In this document: positions 1-5,506 of the stretch, piece after piece
How positions within the stretch are numbered: the first letter of the stretch is position 1
Layout: the number at the start of each line of letters is the position of its first letter
From: Pseudomonadota bacterium
GTDB taxonomy: Bacteria; Pseudomonadota; Gammaproteobacteria; Xanthomonadales; Rhodanobacteraceae
Assembly: GCA_023412995.1 (NCBI GenBank)
Contig: JAEZQS010000188.1
Location: 1 to 15,712, forward strand
Direction of reading: 5' to 3'
DNA length: 15,712 nucleotides
The notes under the pieces: model-generated
Told to the model about the DNA's origin: nothing
Databases searched by the model: none
The model's input: the letters and a program-made list of their open reading frames with translations, nothing else
Position numbers and translations under genes: made by a program

Positions 1-16
1 CCCCAGCCCCTAGCCC

Positions 17-22
17 TATACT
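17..22 (+). promoter_or_regulatory. Possible -10 element for waaA
   Basis: TATACT (5 of 6 matches to the sigma-70 -10 consensus) in an otherwise GC-rich stretch, 26 bases before the waaA GTG. The matching -35 would lie outside the window, so the promoter cannot be completed. No clear Shine-Dalgarno sequence follows it. Confidence 0.3.
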
Positions 23-48
23 GCCCCGCCGCCACCTGACCGCCCGCC

Positions 49-1356
49 GTGTTCCAGCGTTTCATCTACACGCTGACGCTGTACCTGCTGACTCCGTTCG
101 TCGTCTACCGGCTGGCGGCGCGCGGCATCAAGTACCACGGTTACTTCGCGCGCTGGCGCGAGCGCTTCGGTTTCTTCCCGCCACCGGGCATCCGCGACAG
201 CATCTGGGTGCACGCGGTATCGCTCGGCGAAGTGAACGCCGCGGTGCCGCTGATCGAGGCGCTGATGCGGCGCTACGAGGGCAGCCGGTTCGTCATCACC
301 ACCGTGACGCCCACCGGCTCCAACCGCGTGCTGCAGCTGTTCGGCGAGCGCGTGTTCCACGTCTACCTGCCCTACGACCTGACCAGCGCGGTGGAGCGCT
401 TCCTCGACCGCGTGCGGCCACGCGTCGCGGTCATCATGGAAACGGAGATCTGGCCCAACCTCTTCATGACGTGCGCCGAGCGCGGCATCGCGATCGTGAT
501 CGCCAATGCGCGGCTGTCGGAGAAATCGCTGCGCGGCTACTGGCCGATCCAGCCGCTGGCGCGGCGCGCGGTGCGCTGCGCCACCTTCATTGCCGCGCAG
601 TCGGCCTCCGACGGCGAACGCCTGCGCGCGCTGGGGGCGTCCGACTCACGCCTTGCCGTGGTGGGCAACCTCAAGTTCGACATGACGGTGCCGCCTTGCG
701 CCCAGGAACGCGGTGCCGCGTTCCGCGCCGCGGCCGGCGCGGCGCGCCCGGCATGGATTGCGGCGAGCACGCACGAGGGCGAGGAAATGGCGGTGCTGAA
801 GGCGCACGCGGCCGTGCTGCGCCGCTTCCCCGACGCGCTGCTGCTGATCGCGCCGCGCCACCCCGAACGCTTCCGGCCGGTGCTGGCCGCGTGCCGCGCG
901 TACGGCTTCCGCACCGGTTCGCGCAGCGAGGACGACGGCGCCGACCCGGCCTGCCAGTGCTTCGTGGTCGATTCGATGGGCGAACTGATGCGCTTCTACG
1001 CGGCAGCCGACGTCGCCTTCGTCGGCGGCAGCCTCGTGCCCGTGGGGGGCCACAACCTGCTCGAGCCGGCCGCGCTCGCGCTGCCGGTGGTGGTGGGGCC
1101 GCAGACGTTCAACTTCGAGGAAGTCACGGCGGGGCTGATCGCTGCCGGCGCCGTGGTGCGCATTGCGGAAGGCGATGAACTGGGTCCGATCGTGGTGCGC
1201 CTGCTGACCCGCGACGTCGAGCGGCGCAGCATGGGCGAGGCCGCGAGGGCGGTGATCGAACGCGAGCGCGGCGCGGTCGAGCGGACGATGGAAATCATCG
1301 AGGGCGTGATGACGCGGGCGCCGTGCGCCGCGCCGCCGGAGTGCGGCACGGACTGA
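49..1356 (+). CDS. waaA: 3-deoxy-D-manno-octulosonic acid (Kdo) transferase WaaA/KdtA
   Basis: Transfers Kdo from CMP-Kdo to lipid A precursor in inner-core LPS synthesis, at the cytoplasmic face of the inner membrane. The 435-aa product follows the E. coli enzyme (425 aa) closely from memory of that sequence: N-terminal hydrophobic anchor (residues about 5-22), then VHAVSLGEV, whose Glu61 corresponds to the catalytic base of GT30 enzymes. METEIWPN follows at about 130, the conserved HEGEE and APRHPERF stretches come mid-protein, and the C-terminal nucleotide-binding lobe carries FVGGSL, GGHN and LEPAALALP. The start is GTG, chosen because it gives the usual family N-terminus just before the anchor; there is no convincing ribosome site. 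It converges with tolC, with 53 bases between the stops. The family is certain; whether one or two Kdo residues are added cannot be read from sequence. Confidence 0.96.
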   Translation: MFQRFIYTLTLYLLTPFVVYRLAARGIKYHGYFARWRERFGFFPPPGIRDSIWVHAVSLGEVNAAVPLIEALMRRYEGSRFVITTVTPTGSNRVLQLFGERVFHVYLPYDLTSAVERFLDRVRPRVAVIMETEIWPNLFMTCAERGIAIVIANARLSEKSLRGYWPIQPLARRAVRCATFIAAQSASDGERLRALGASDSRLAVVGNLKFDMTVPPCAQERGAAFRAAAGAARPAWIAASTHEGEEMAVLKAHAAVLRRFPDALLLIAPRHPERFRPVLAACRAYGFRTGSRSEDDGADPACQCFVVDSMGELMRFYAAADVAFVGGSLVPVGGHNLLEPAALALPVVVGPQTFNFEEVTAGLIAAGAVVRIAEGDELGPIVVRLLTRDVERRSMGEAARAVIERERGAVERTMEIIEGVMTRAPCAAPPECGTD

Positions 1357-1360
1357 TCGA

Positions 1361-1373
1361 CCCGCGGTGCGGG
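1361..1373. terminator. Weak hairpin between convergent waaA and tolC
   Basis: CCCGC-GGT-GCGGG is a perfect 5-bp stem in the 53-base gap between the two convergent stop codons. No T-run follows on either strand, so this is at best a weak terminator; Rho-dependent termination is as likely. Confidence 0.25.
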
Positions 1374-1409
1374 CGCGTCAGGCCGTGCACCGCCGCGCTC
1401 CGCGCGCCG

Positions 1410-2792
1410 TCACTCCAGCAGTGCGTTGATCGCCTCGAGGTCGCTGACCTCGATCACGCCCGCGGCCTGCTTGAGCCGAAGGCGGTTCATCACGTACTGG
1501 TGGCGTGCGGAGGAGTAGCTGCTCTGCGCCTGCAGCAGGGTCTGCTGGCTGATCAGCACGTCCACGATGGTGCGGGTGCCGACCTCGTAGCCGGCCTGGG
1601 TCGCCTCGACCGAGCTTTGCGCCGAGACCACCGCGGCGCGGGTGGCTTCCACCTCGCTCGCGCCGGCAATCACCGAGCGGAAGCTGTTGCGGGTGGCTGC
1701 TTCGACTTCGCGCCGGGTGAACTCGTACTGGTTCTGGTTGAAGTCGCGGTTGTAGATCGCCTGGCGCACGCGCGAACTGGTGTAGCCGCCGGTGAAGATC
1801 GGCACCGTCAGGGTCAGGCCGATGGTGCTGCCCCACTTGGGATCGCCCGAATCGTGGAAGCGTCCGCCGGCGAAGGTGGTGTCGCCCCACGAGGGGGAGC
1901 GGCCGTAGCTGAGCTGCCCGCTCAGGGTCGGCAGGTGCCCGGCGCGCGCGGTGTTGATGTCGGCGTTGGAGGCGTCGACCTGATAGGCCGAGGCGACGAG
2001 GTTCGGGTTCTGCTTCAACGCGACGTCCACCCACGCGGCCGGGTCGTCGGGCGTGGGATGGTCGAGCGGCAGGTCCTCGCGCAGGCGCTTGAATTCGCCC
2101 GGCTCCTTGTTGGTGAGGCGTCGCACCGCCTCGCGCGCGGTGTCGACCGCGTTCTGGTTGCTGATGACGCTGGCGACGGCCTGGTCGTGCTGCGCCTTGG
2201 CGTCGTTGACGTCGGTGATCGCCGCGAGGCCGACCTCGAAGCGCTGCTGCGCCTGCTCGAGCTGGCGCGCCAACGCCTTCTCGTTGGCCTGCGCGAACTT
2301 CAGCGCATCGAGTGCGCTCAGCACGTCGAAATAGGCCTGCGCCACGTTGATCAGCAGCTGCTGCTGGGCGGCGTCGTAGGTGGCCGAGCCGGCCTGCGCG
2401 CTGTAGCGGCTGGCTTCCAGCGCGGTCCAGCGGCTGATGTCGACGATGCTCTGCGTCAGCTGCGCGCCGAGCGAGCGCTGGTAGCTGGTGGTGGTGACGC
2501 CGTTGACCGGGATGCCGGGGCCTTCCGGGTCGAGCGGATCGCGCACGATCGTCTCGCCGTTGCTGCCGCCGCGGGTGCGCGAGAAGTCGAGGTTGACGCC
2601 GATCTGCGGCAGCAGTTGCGAACGCGCCTGGTCGACGAACTCGTCGGTGGCGAGCTTGGTCGCCTCGGCACCGGCGAGCGTGGGGTCGGAGGCACGCGCC
2701 TCCTGGTAGATCTGCAGCAGGTCGTCGGCGTGCGCCGCGGGCATCGCGCAGGCAAGCGCGAGGGCGAGCGGCAGAAAACGGATGCGCGTCAT
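1410..2792 (-). CDS. tolC: TolC-family outer membrane efflux protein
   Basis: Trimeric outer-membrane channel that completes tripartite drug efflux and type I secretion systems. The 460-aa product starts with a Sec signal peptide (MTRIRFLPLALALACAMPAAHA, cut before DD). Two outer-membrane-efflux-protein repeats follow, with the typical DLLQIYQEARASDPTLAGA opening, a coiled-coil helix rich in Ala, Gln and Glu in each half, and RTIVDVLISQQTLLQAQ near the end. The length fits TolC (E. coli about 470 after processing). The start at 2792 is supported by GAGG eight bases upstream and by the signal peptide; the longer open frame upstream only overlaps pcm. It lies 40 bases after pcm on the same strand, probably in one transcript. 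No efflux pump or adaptor is encoded nearby, so it may be the shared, general TolC. Confidence 0.94.
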   Translation of the reverse strand: MTRIRFLPLALALACAMPAAHADDLLQIYQEARASDPTLAGAEATKLATDEFVDQARSQLLPQIGVNLDFSRTRGGSNGETIVRDPLDPEGPGIPVNGVTTTSYQRSLGAQLTQSIVDISRWTALEASRYSAQAGSATYDAAQQQLLINVAQAYFDVLSALDALKFAQANEKALARQLEQAQQRFEVGLAAITDVNDAKAQHDQAVASVISNQNAVDTAREAVRRLTNKEPGEFKRLREDLPLDHPTPDDPAAWVDVALKQNPNLVASAYQVDASNADINTARAGHLPTLSGQLSYGRSPSWGDTTFAGGRFHDSGDPKWGSTIGLTLTVPIFTGGYTSSRVRQAIYNRDFNQNQYEFTRREVEAATRNSFRSVIAGASEVEATRAAVVSAQSSVEATQAGYEVGTRTIVDVLISQQTLLQAQSSYSSARHQYVMNRLRLKQAAGVIEVSDLEAINALLE

Positions 2793-2832
2793 CGAAACGT
2801 CCTCGAAGGTCCTTGGGATCGGGGTCGCCCGG

Positions 2833-3492
2833 TTACAGGGCGAAGCGGCGCGGCGGTTCGGCGTGCTGCAGGTACGGGAGATCGGTCTCGAACAGGGTTT
2901 CGTTGCGCCAGTGGCTGTCGTCCAGGCGCTCGTGCAGGATCGCCCGCAGCACCGGCGATTCGCCGACGAAGGCGAACAGGCGCCCGCCCGGGCGCACCCA
3001 GTCGCGGAAGTGCTCGGGCAGGGTGAACACCCCGCCGCAGACCACCACCGCGTCGAAGCGCTGGTCGGTGGTGAACCCGCACACGCCGTCCGCCACGACC
3101 ACGCTGGCGTTGCGCACGCCGGCCGCGGCGAGGTTGGCACGCGCGGTATCGGCGAAATCGGGGCGGATCTCGACGCTCGTCACGTTGCCGGCAAGGCGCG
3201 CCATGCAGGCGGCAAGGAAGCCGGTGCCGGTGCCGATCTGGAGCACGTTTTCGACCGGCGCGAGCGCGAGCGCCTGCAGCACGCGCCCTTCGACCACCGG
3301 CTTCAGCATCACCTCGCCATCGCCGATCGGCAGCGCCAGGTCGGCGAACGCGAGCGCGCGCCACGCTGCCGGCACGAACGCCTCGCGATGGACGGCGCCG
3401 AGCACCTCCAGCACGCGGTGGTCGAGCACCTCCCACGGCCGGACCTGGTTCTCGATCATGTTCTGCCGTGCCTGTTCGATCGGGGTCAGCAT
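2833..3492 (-). CDS. pcm: Protein-L-isoaspartate O-methyltransferase-like protein
   Basis: SAM-dependent methyltransferase of the PCMT family (219 aa), whose classical members methylate L-isoaspartyl residues to start repair of damaged proteins. The Rossmann motif I is clear (VLQIGTGTGFLAA, residues 83-95), followed by an acidic strand end SVEIRPDF. The N-terminus NMIENQVRPWEVLD is typical of the shorter proteobacterial subgroup often found next to tolC. Unlike canonical Pcm, the PIGxGQTIS segment reads PIGDGEVMLKP (residues 56-65), so substrate specificity is uncertain. The start at 3492 is preferred over in-frame codons at 3531 and 3561 because GGGAG lies nine bases upstream and a promoter at 3527-3555 would start transcription inside the longer versions. 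Likely cotranscribed with tolC. Confidence 0.85.
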   Translation of the reverse strand: MLTPIEQARQNMIENQVRPWEVLDHRVLEVLGAVHREAFVPAAWRALAFADLALPIGDGEVMLKPVVEGRVLQALALAPVENVLQIGTGTGFLAACMARLAGNVTSVEIRPDFADTARANLAAAGVRNASVVVADGVCGFTTDQRFDAVVVCGGVFTLPEHFRDWVRPGGRLFAFVGESPVLRAILHERLDDSHWRNETLFETDLPYLQHAEPPRRFAL

Positions 3493-3526
3493 GGGGATCG
3501 GCTCCCGCCGGGGAAAAAGGGTTGAA

Positions 3527-3555
3527 AGCATAGGTACTCGCCGCCGGCGCGGCAA
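3527..3555 (-). promoter_or_regulatory. Predicted sigma-70 promoter for pcm-tolC
   Basis: On the minus strand, TTGCCG (3550-3555) and TATGCT (3527-3532) are separated by exactly 17 bases. This predicts a transcription start near 3520 and a leader of about 28 bases before the pcm ATG at 3492. Both hexamers match 4 of 6 consensus positions. Confidence 0.45.
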
Positions 3556-3605
3556 ACGCATCCTTGGCGATGGGCCCGCTGCGCCGAAGTGCCGGAAGTC
3601 AGACC

Positions 3606-3641
3606 CGCGGGGAAAATCCCCGCGCGGCAGCGATCCGCTGC
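3606..3641 (-). terminator. Two tandem perfect hairpins after the 124-aa gene
   Basis: Two adjoining palindromes: CGCGGGGA-AAA-TCCCCGCG (3606-3624, 8-bp stem) and GCAGCG-ATC-CGCTGC (3627-3641, 6-bp stem). On the minus strand they begin 2 bases after the stop of the 124-aa gene and precede the pcm promoter. Neither has a T-run, so they may act as a processing or 3'-stabilising structure rather than an intrinsic terminator. Confidence 0.45.
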
Positions 3642-3642
3642 G

Positions 3643-4017
3643 TCAGGCCGCGGCCGCATCGCCGCCCTTGCGGTGGGCGATGTCCTCGCGCGCGCCGGCC
3701 AGCAGCAGGAGCGCGGCCTGGCCGAGCGCGCCATCCAGCCGCTGCAGGCGTCGAACGCGTGCGTCGGCGAGCGCGGCAGGTGCCGCAGCGAGCTGCAGGG
3801 CGAGCCATCGCGCCAGCCGTGCCGGCACCTCCGCGGACAGTGCGGACAGTGTCCGCGCCGCGCCGGCGCGCCGTTGCGCAAGGCGGAACGAGGCGAGTGC
3901 CGGCGGCGCATCGGGCTCCTCGATCAAGGCGGCCAGCGCGCGTTGCGCATGGCGCAGGGGCCAGGACAGCGTCGCCCGCGCAGGGGCGGCGGCCAGTGGA
4001 AGGGTGGGTGTGTTCAT
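3643..4017 (-). CDS. Hypothetical protein, 124 aa, helix-rich
   Basis: Not recognised. The product is Ala/Leu/Arg-rich and probably all-helical, with a short Pro/Ala-rich N-terminus and segments such as LRHAQRALAALIEEP, SALSAEVPARLARWLALQLA and RLDGALGQAALLLLAGAREDIAHRKGG. It has no signal peptide, cysteines or clear transmembrane helix. Codon choice has the strong G/C third-position bias of the neighbouring genes, and the opposite strand gives an Arg/Gly/Gln-rich translation typical of a shadow, which is why I call this strand. The ribosome site is weak. It is transcribed divergently from tetR, 328 bases away, and is followed by tandem hairpins. The composition loosely recalls small cytoplasmic helical-bundle proteins such as phasins, but there is no motif to support that. 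Confidence 0.6.
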   Translation of the reverse strand: MNTPTLPLAAAPARATLSWPLRHAQRALAALIEEPDAPPALASFRLAQRRAGAARTLSALSAEVPARLARWLALQLAAAPAALADARVRRLQRLDGALGQAALLLLAGAREDIAHRKGGDAAAA

Positions 4018-4078
4018 CGTGCGCTACCGGGTTCGGCGGCGTCCGTCGCGATCGGATGCGTGCGGGCGCGGCAAGGTT

Positions 4079-4115
4079 GCATTGGCGTCGCTTGAAGCAA
4101 GACCTGCGCCAATGC
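4079..4115. repeat. 9-bp perfect inverted repeat upstream of the 124-aa gene
   Basis: GCATTGGCG (4079-4087) and CGCCAATGC (4107-4115) are exact reverse complements separated by 19 bases. The spacer contains a second small palindrome, CTTG-AAG-CAAG (4091-4101). It could be a leader hairpin for the divergent 124-aa gene, a protein-binding site, or part of a structured RNA. It lies in the 328-base gap 4018-4345, which has no credible protein gene. Confidence 0.55.
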
Positions 4116-4159
4116 GCCGCAGGCGGCGGTGGTGCCGTGGCGCCACGTGAATCTCCCGA

Positions 4160-4290
4160 CCGCACCGCCCGGTCGCGGGGGAGGGGAGTCCCGGACGGTG
4201 CGGCGAGAGACCTGGTCGGCCCGATCCGGTGCGGGGGCAGGCGGATCGCGGCGCCCGGGTACCGGTGCGAAGGGGCACCGGTCCTTTTTA
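4160..4290 (+). other. GC-rich repeat region, possible structured leader or small RNA
   Basis: CCGCACCG (4160-4167) can pair perfectly with CGGTGCGG at 4196-4203 and again at 4227-4234; its 3' seven bases also match CGGTGCG at 4263-4269, the 5' arm of the terminator below. The single complementary copy could therefore form mutually exclusive helices, one of which would disrupt the terminator. I match it to no known RNA family. Chance pairing in GC-rich sequence is a real alternative. Confidence 0.3.
4259..4290 (+). terminator. Strong intrinsic terminator, plus strand, no assigned gene
   Basis: ACCGGTGC (4261-4268), loop GAAGGG, GCACCGGT (4275-4282), then CC and five T residues (4285-4289). 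The stem is perfect over 8 bp and the T-run occurs only in the plus orientation. No plus-strand gene lies between waaA (ending 1356) and this point. It sits just upstream of the tetR promoter. Confidence 0.75.
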
Positions 4291-4293
4291 TGA

Positions 4294-4345
4294 ACTATTC
4301 GGTATAGTATATGGAAACGCGCAAACCGTCCACTATATTGAAGAC
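4294..4345 (+). promoter_or_regulatory. tetR promoter with inverted operator-like half-sites
   Basis: An AT-rich island in GC-rich DNA. TGGAAA (4312-4317) and TATATT (4334-4339), 16 bases apart, form a plausible promoter; the six bases that follow put the transcription start on the A of the tetR ATG (4346), i.e. a leaderless mRNA. Half-sites ACTAT (4294-4298), TATAGT (4303-4308) and ACTATA (4332-4337) form two inverted pairs. The last overlaps the -10, as expected for autorepression by a TetR protein. The other AT-rich hexamer, TATAGT, could be an alternative -10. Confidence 0.5.
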
Positions 4346-5011
4346 ATGACCCAGCCCCTCCCCAAGCCGTGCGGACCCGGGCGCCCGAAGGATCCCGGCA
4401 AGCGCGCCGCGATCCTCGGCGCGGCCAAGCGCCTGTTCCCGCGCAGCGGGTTCGAGGGCACCAGCATGGACGCGATCGCGGCCGAGGCGGGCGTGTCCAA
4501 GCTCACCGTGTACAGCCATTTCAAGGACAAGGAGACGCTGTTCTTCGCCGCCATCCGCGCGCGCTGCGAGGAACAGATGCCGGCGCGGCTGTTCGATGTC
4601 GCGCCCGGCGCCTGCGAATCGCTGCGCGGCCGGCTGGAAGCCATCGGACACGCGTTCCTCGCCCTGGTCACCGCACCGGAGGCGGTGGCCCTCAATCGCC
4701 TGCTGACCTCGGCGACCGGCGCCTCGCCCAAGCTGGTGCAGCTCTTCTGGGATGCCGGTCCGCAGCGCATCCAGGCGGGCTTCCAGCAGTTCCTGCGCCA
4801 GGAAGTGGCGGCTGGACGGCTCGTGATCGGGGACGTCGCGCGGGCATCGGCGCAGTTCTTCGCCCTGCTCAAGGGAGAGCTGCATGCCCGGCTGCTGTGC
4901 GGCTGCGGCAACGCCCCGGCGGCGCAGGACCTTGCCGCACACGTGCGCGCCAGCGTGGAAATGTTCCTGCGTGCCTACGCCTCCCGCCCGGACCGCACGG
5001 TCGCGCTGTAG
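4346..5011 (+). CDS. TetR/AcrR-family transcriptional regulator
   Basis: A dimeric one-component repressor, 221 aa. The N-terminus GRPKDPGKRAAILGAAKRLFPRSGFEGTSMDAIAAEAGVSKLTVYSHFKDKETLF (about residues 12-66) is a textbook TetR DNA-binding domain, with the recognition helix around SKLTVYSHF (51-59). The C-terminal part resembles the AefR-like TetR_C group (AVALNRLLTSA, PKLVQLFWDAGP, FLRQEVAAGRL, ASAQFFALLKG), which binds a ligand not predictable from sequence. The start is the first ATG before the GRPK signature. GAAG lies only two bases from it, too close for a normal ribosome site, fitting a leaderless transcript. The neighbours are an unknown divergent gene and a convergent PilZ gene; no pump operon is adjacent, so the only target I can suggest is its own promoter. 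Confidence 0.92.
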   Translation: MTQPLPKPCGPGRPKDPGKRAAILGAAKRLFPRSGFEGTSMDAIAAEAGVSKLTVYSHFKDKETLFFAAIRARCEEQMPARLFDVAPGACESLRGRLEAIGHAFLALVTAPEAVALNRLLTSATGASPKLVQLFWDAGPQRIQAGFQQFLRQEVAAGRLVIGDVARASAQFFALLKGELHARLLCGCGNAPAAQDLAAHVRASVEMFLRAYASRPDRTVAL

Positions 5012-5018
5012 TCCCCGC

Positions 5019-5046
5019 CCGGCCTCGGCCGGTGTTCGCGACCGGC
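5019..5046. terminator. Alternative hairpins after tetR
   Basis: CCGGCC-TC-GGCCGG (5019-5032) overlaps GCCGGT (5028-5033) / ACCGGC (5041-5046, loop of 7). The two stems exclude one another. Both lie just after the tetR stop, but T residues are few, so termination here is a guess. Confidence 0.3.
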
Positions 5047-5099
5047 CCAAGAGCGGGTTGAGCGCGTCGTACGCCGCCTCTCATCAACCGCGCCGGAGA

Positions 5100-5116
5100 G
5101 CCGGAGGGCATCCGGC
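5100..5116. terminator. Hairpin next to the PilZ stop codon
   Basis: GCCGGA-GGGCA-TCCGGC is a perfect 6-bp stem with a 5-base loop, three bases from the PilZ stop and facing the convergent tetR. In the plus direction it is followed by GTTT. It is a weak candidate for a bidirectional terminator between the two genes. Confidence 0.4.
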
Positions 5117-5119
5117 GTT

Positions 5120-5506
5120 TCAGCCGTGGAAATCGCCTGCGGTGACCAGCCATTCCTGCAGCACGCGCTCGTCTTCCGGGCTGATGTCGATGAAGCGGAA
5201 GCCGACCCAGTTCTGCCCGTGCAGGGTGCCGTTGCTGCTCCACTGCTCGTGGACGCCCACCTCCAGCGGTTGCAGGCGGCCGTGCGCATCGGGCAGGTGG
5301 AAGCAGAACTGGTAGAGCGCGTCGTCGCGGATCGGGCGCAACGCCAGCAGCATCATGCCGTCGCGCGAGATGTTGCCGATGCGCCCGACCACGTCGCCCG
5401 TCATGGCGTCGGTGACCTGCAGCGGCACGTCGGGGCGCTTGCGCGGCAGGCGGCGCTTGTCGTTGATGGAGGTCACTCCCGCGGCGCCGCGCGACCGGCT
5501 GCTCAT
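5120..5506 (-). CDS. PilZ-domain protein (probable c-di-GMP receptor)
   Basis: A 128-aa single-domain PilZ protein, presumably a cytosolic cyclic-di-GMP sensor controlling motility, surface behaviour or envelope functions. The RxxxR ligand motif is present in KRRLPRKR (R18/R22, with further arginines at 19 and 24), and the (D/N)xSxxG motif is NISRDG (residues 45-50), at the spacing expected for the first strands of the barrel. The rest fits a six-stranded barrel: YQFCFHLPD, LEVGVHEQW and NWVGFRFIDISPEDERVLQEWL, ending in a helix. Its ATG overlaps the stop of the DUF1631 gene (ATGA), so translation is likely coupled and the two products may act together. Binding of c-di-GMP is inferred from the intact motifs. 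Confidence 0.9.
   Translation of the reverse strand: MSSRSRGAAGVTSINDKRRLPRKRPDVPLQVTDAMTGDVVGRIGNISRDGMMLLALRPIRDDALYQFCFHLPDAHGRLQPLEVGVHEQWSSNGTLHGQNWVGFRFIDISPEDERVLQEWLVTAGDFHG

Noticed and set aside
1323..3026. Plus-strand open frame of 567 codons over tolC
   Set aside because: Antisense shadow of tolC and pcm; it overlaps the waaA end and has no signal peptide or conserved motif.
3493..3561. N-terminal extension of the pcm-like protein to 3531 or 3561
   Set aside because: The extra residues are Arg/Pro-rich and not family-like; the predicted promoter lies inside them and a good ribosome site precedes 3492.
3589..4095. Plus-strand open frame that might explain the terminator at 4259-4290
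   Set aside because: The translation is Arg/Gly/Gln/Cys-rich with no domain, looks like the shadow of the 124-aa minus-strand gene, and ends about 165 bases before the terminator.
4207..4215. GAGACCTGG, resembling the B12 box of a second cobalamin riboswitch
   Set aside because: The other required blocks (GGTGAAA, CCCCGCAAC, GCCACTG, GGGAAG) are missing upstream, unlike the genuine riboswitch before btuB.
4205..4282. GAGAG plus GTGCGAAGGGGCA, considered as a glycine riboswitch
   Set aside because: The conserved CTCTCAGG segment and second aptamer are absent, and the GAAGGG is simply the loop of the terminator.
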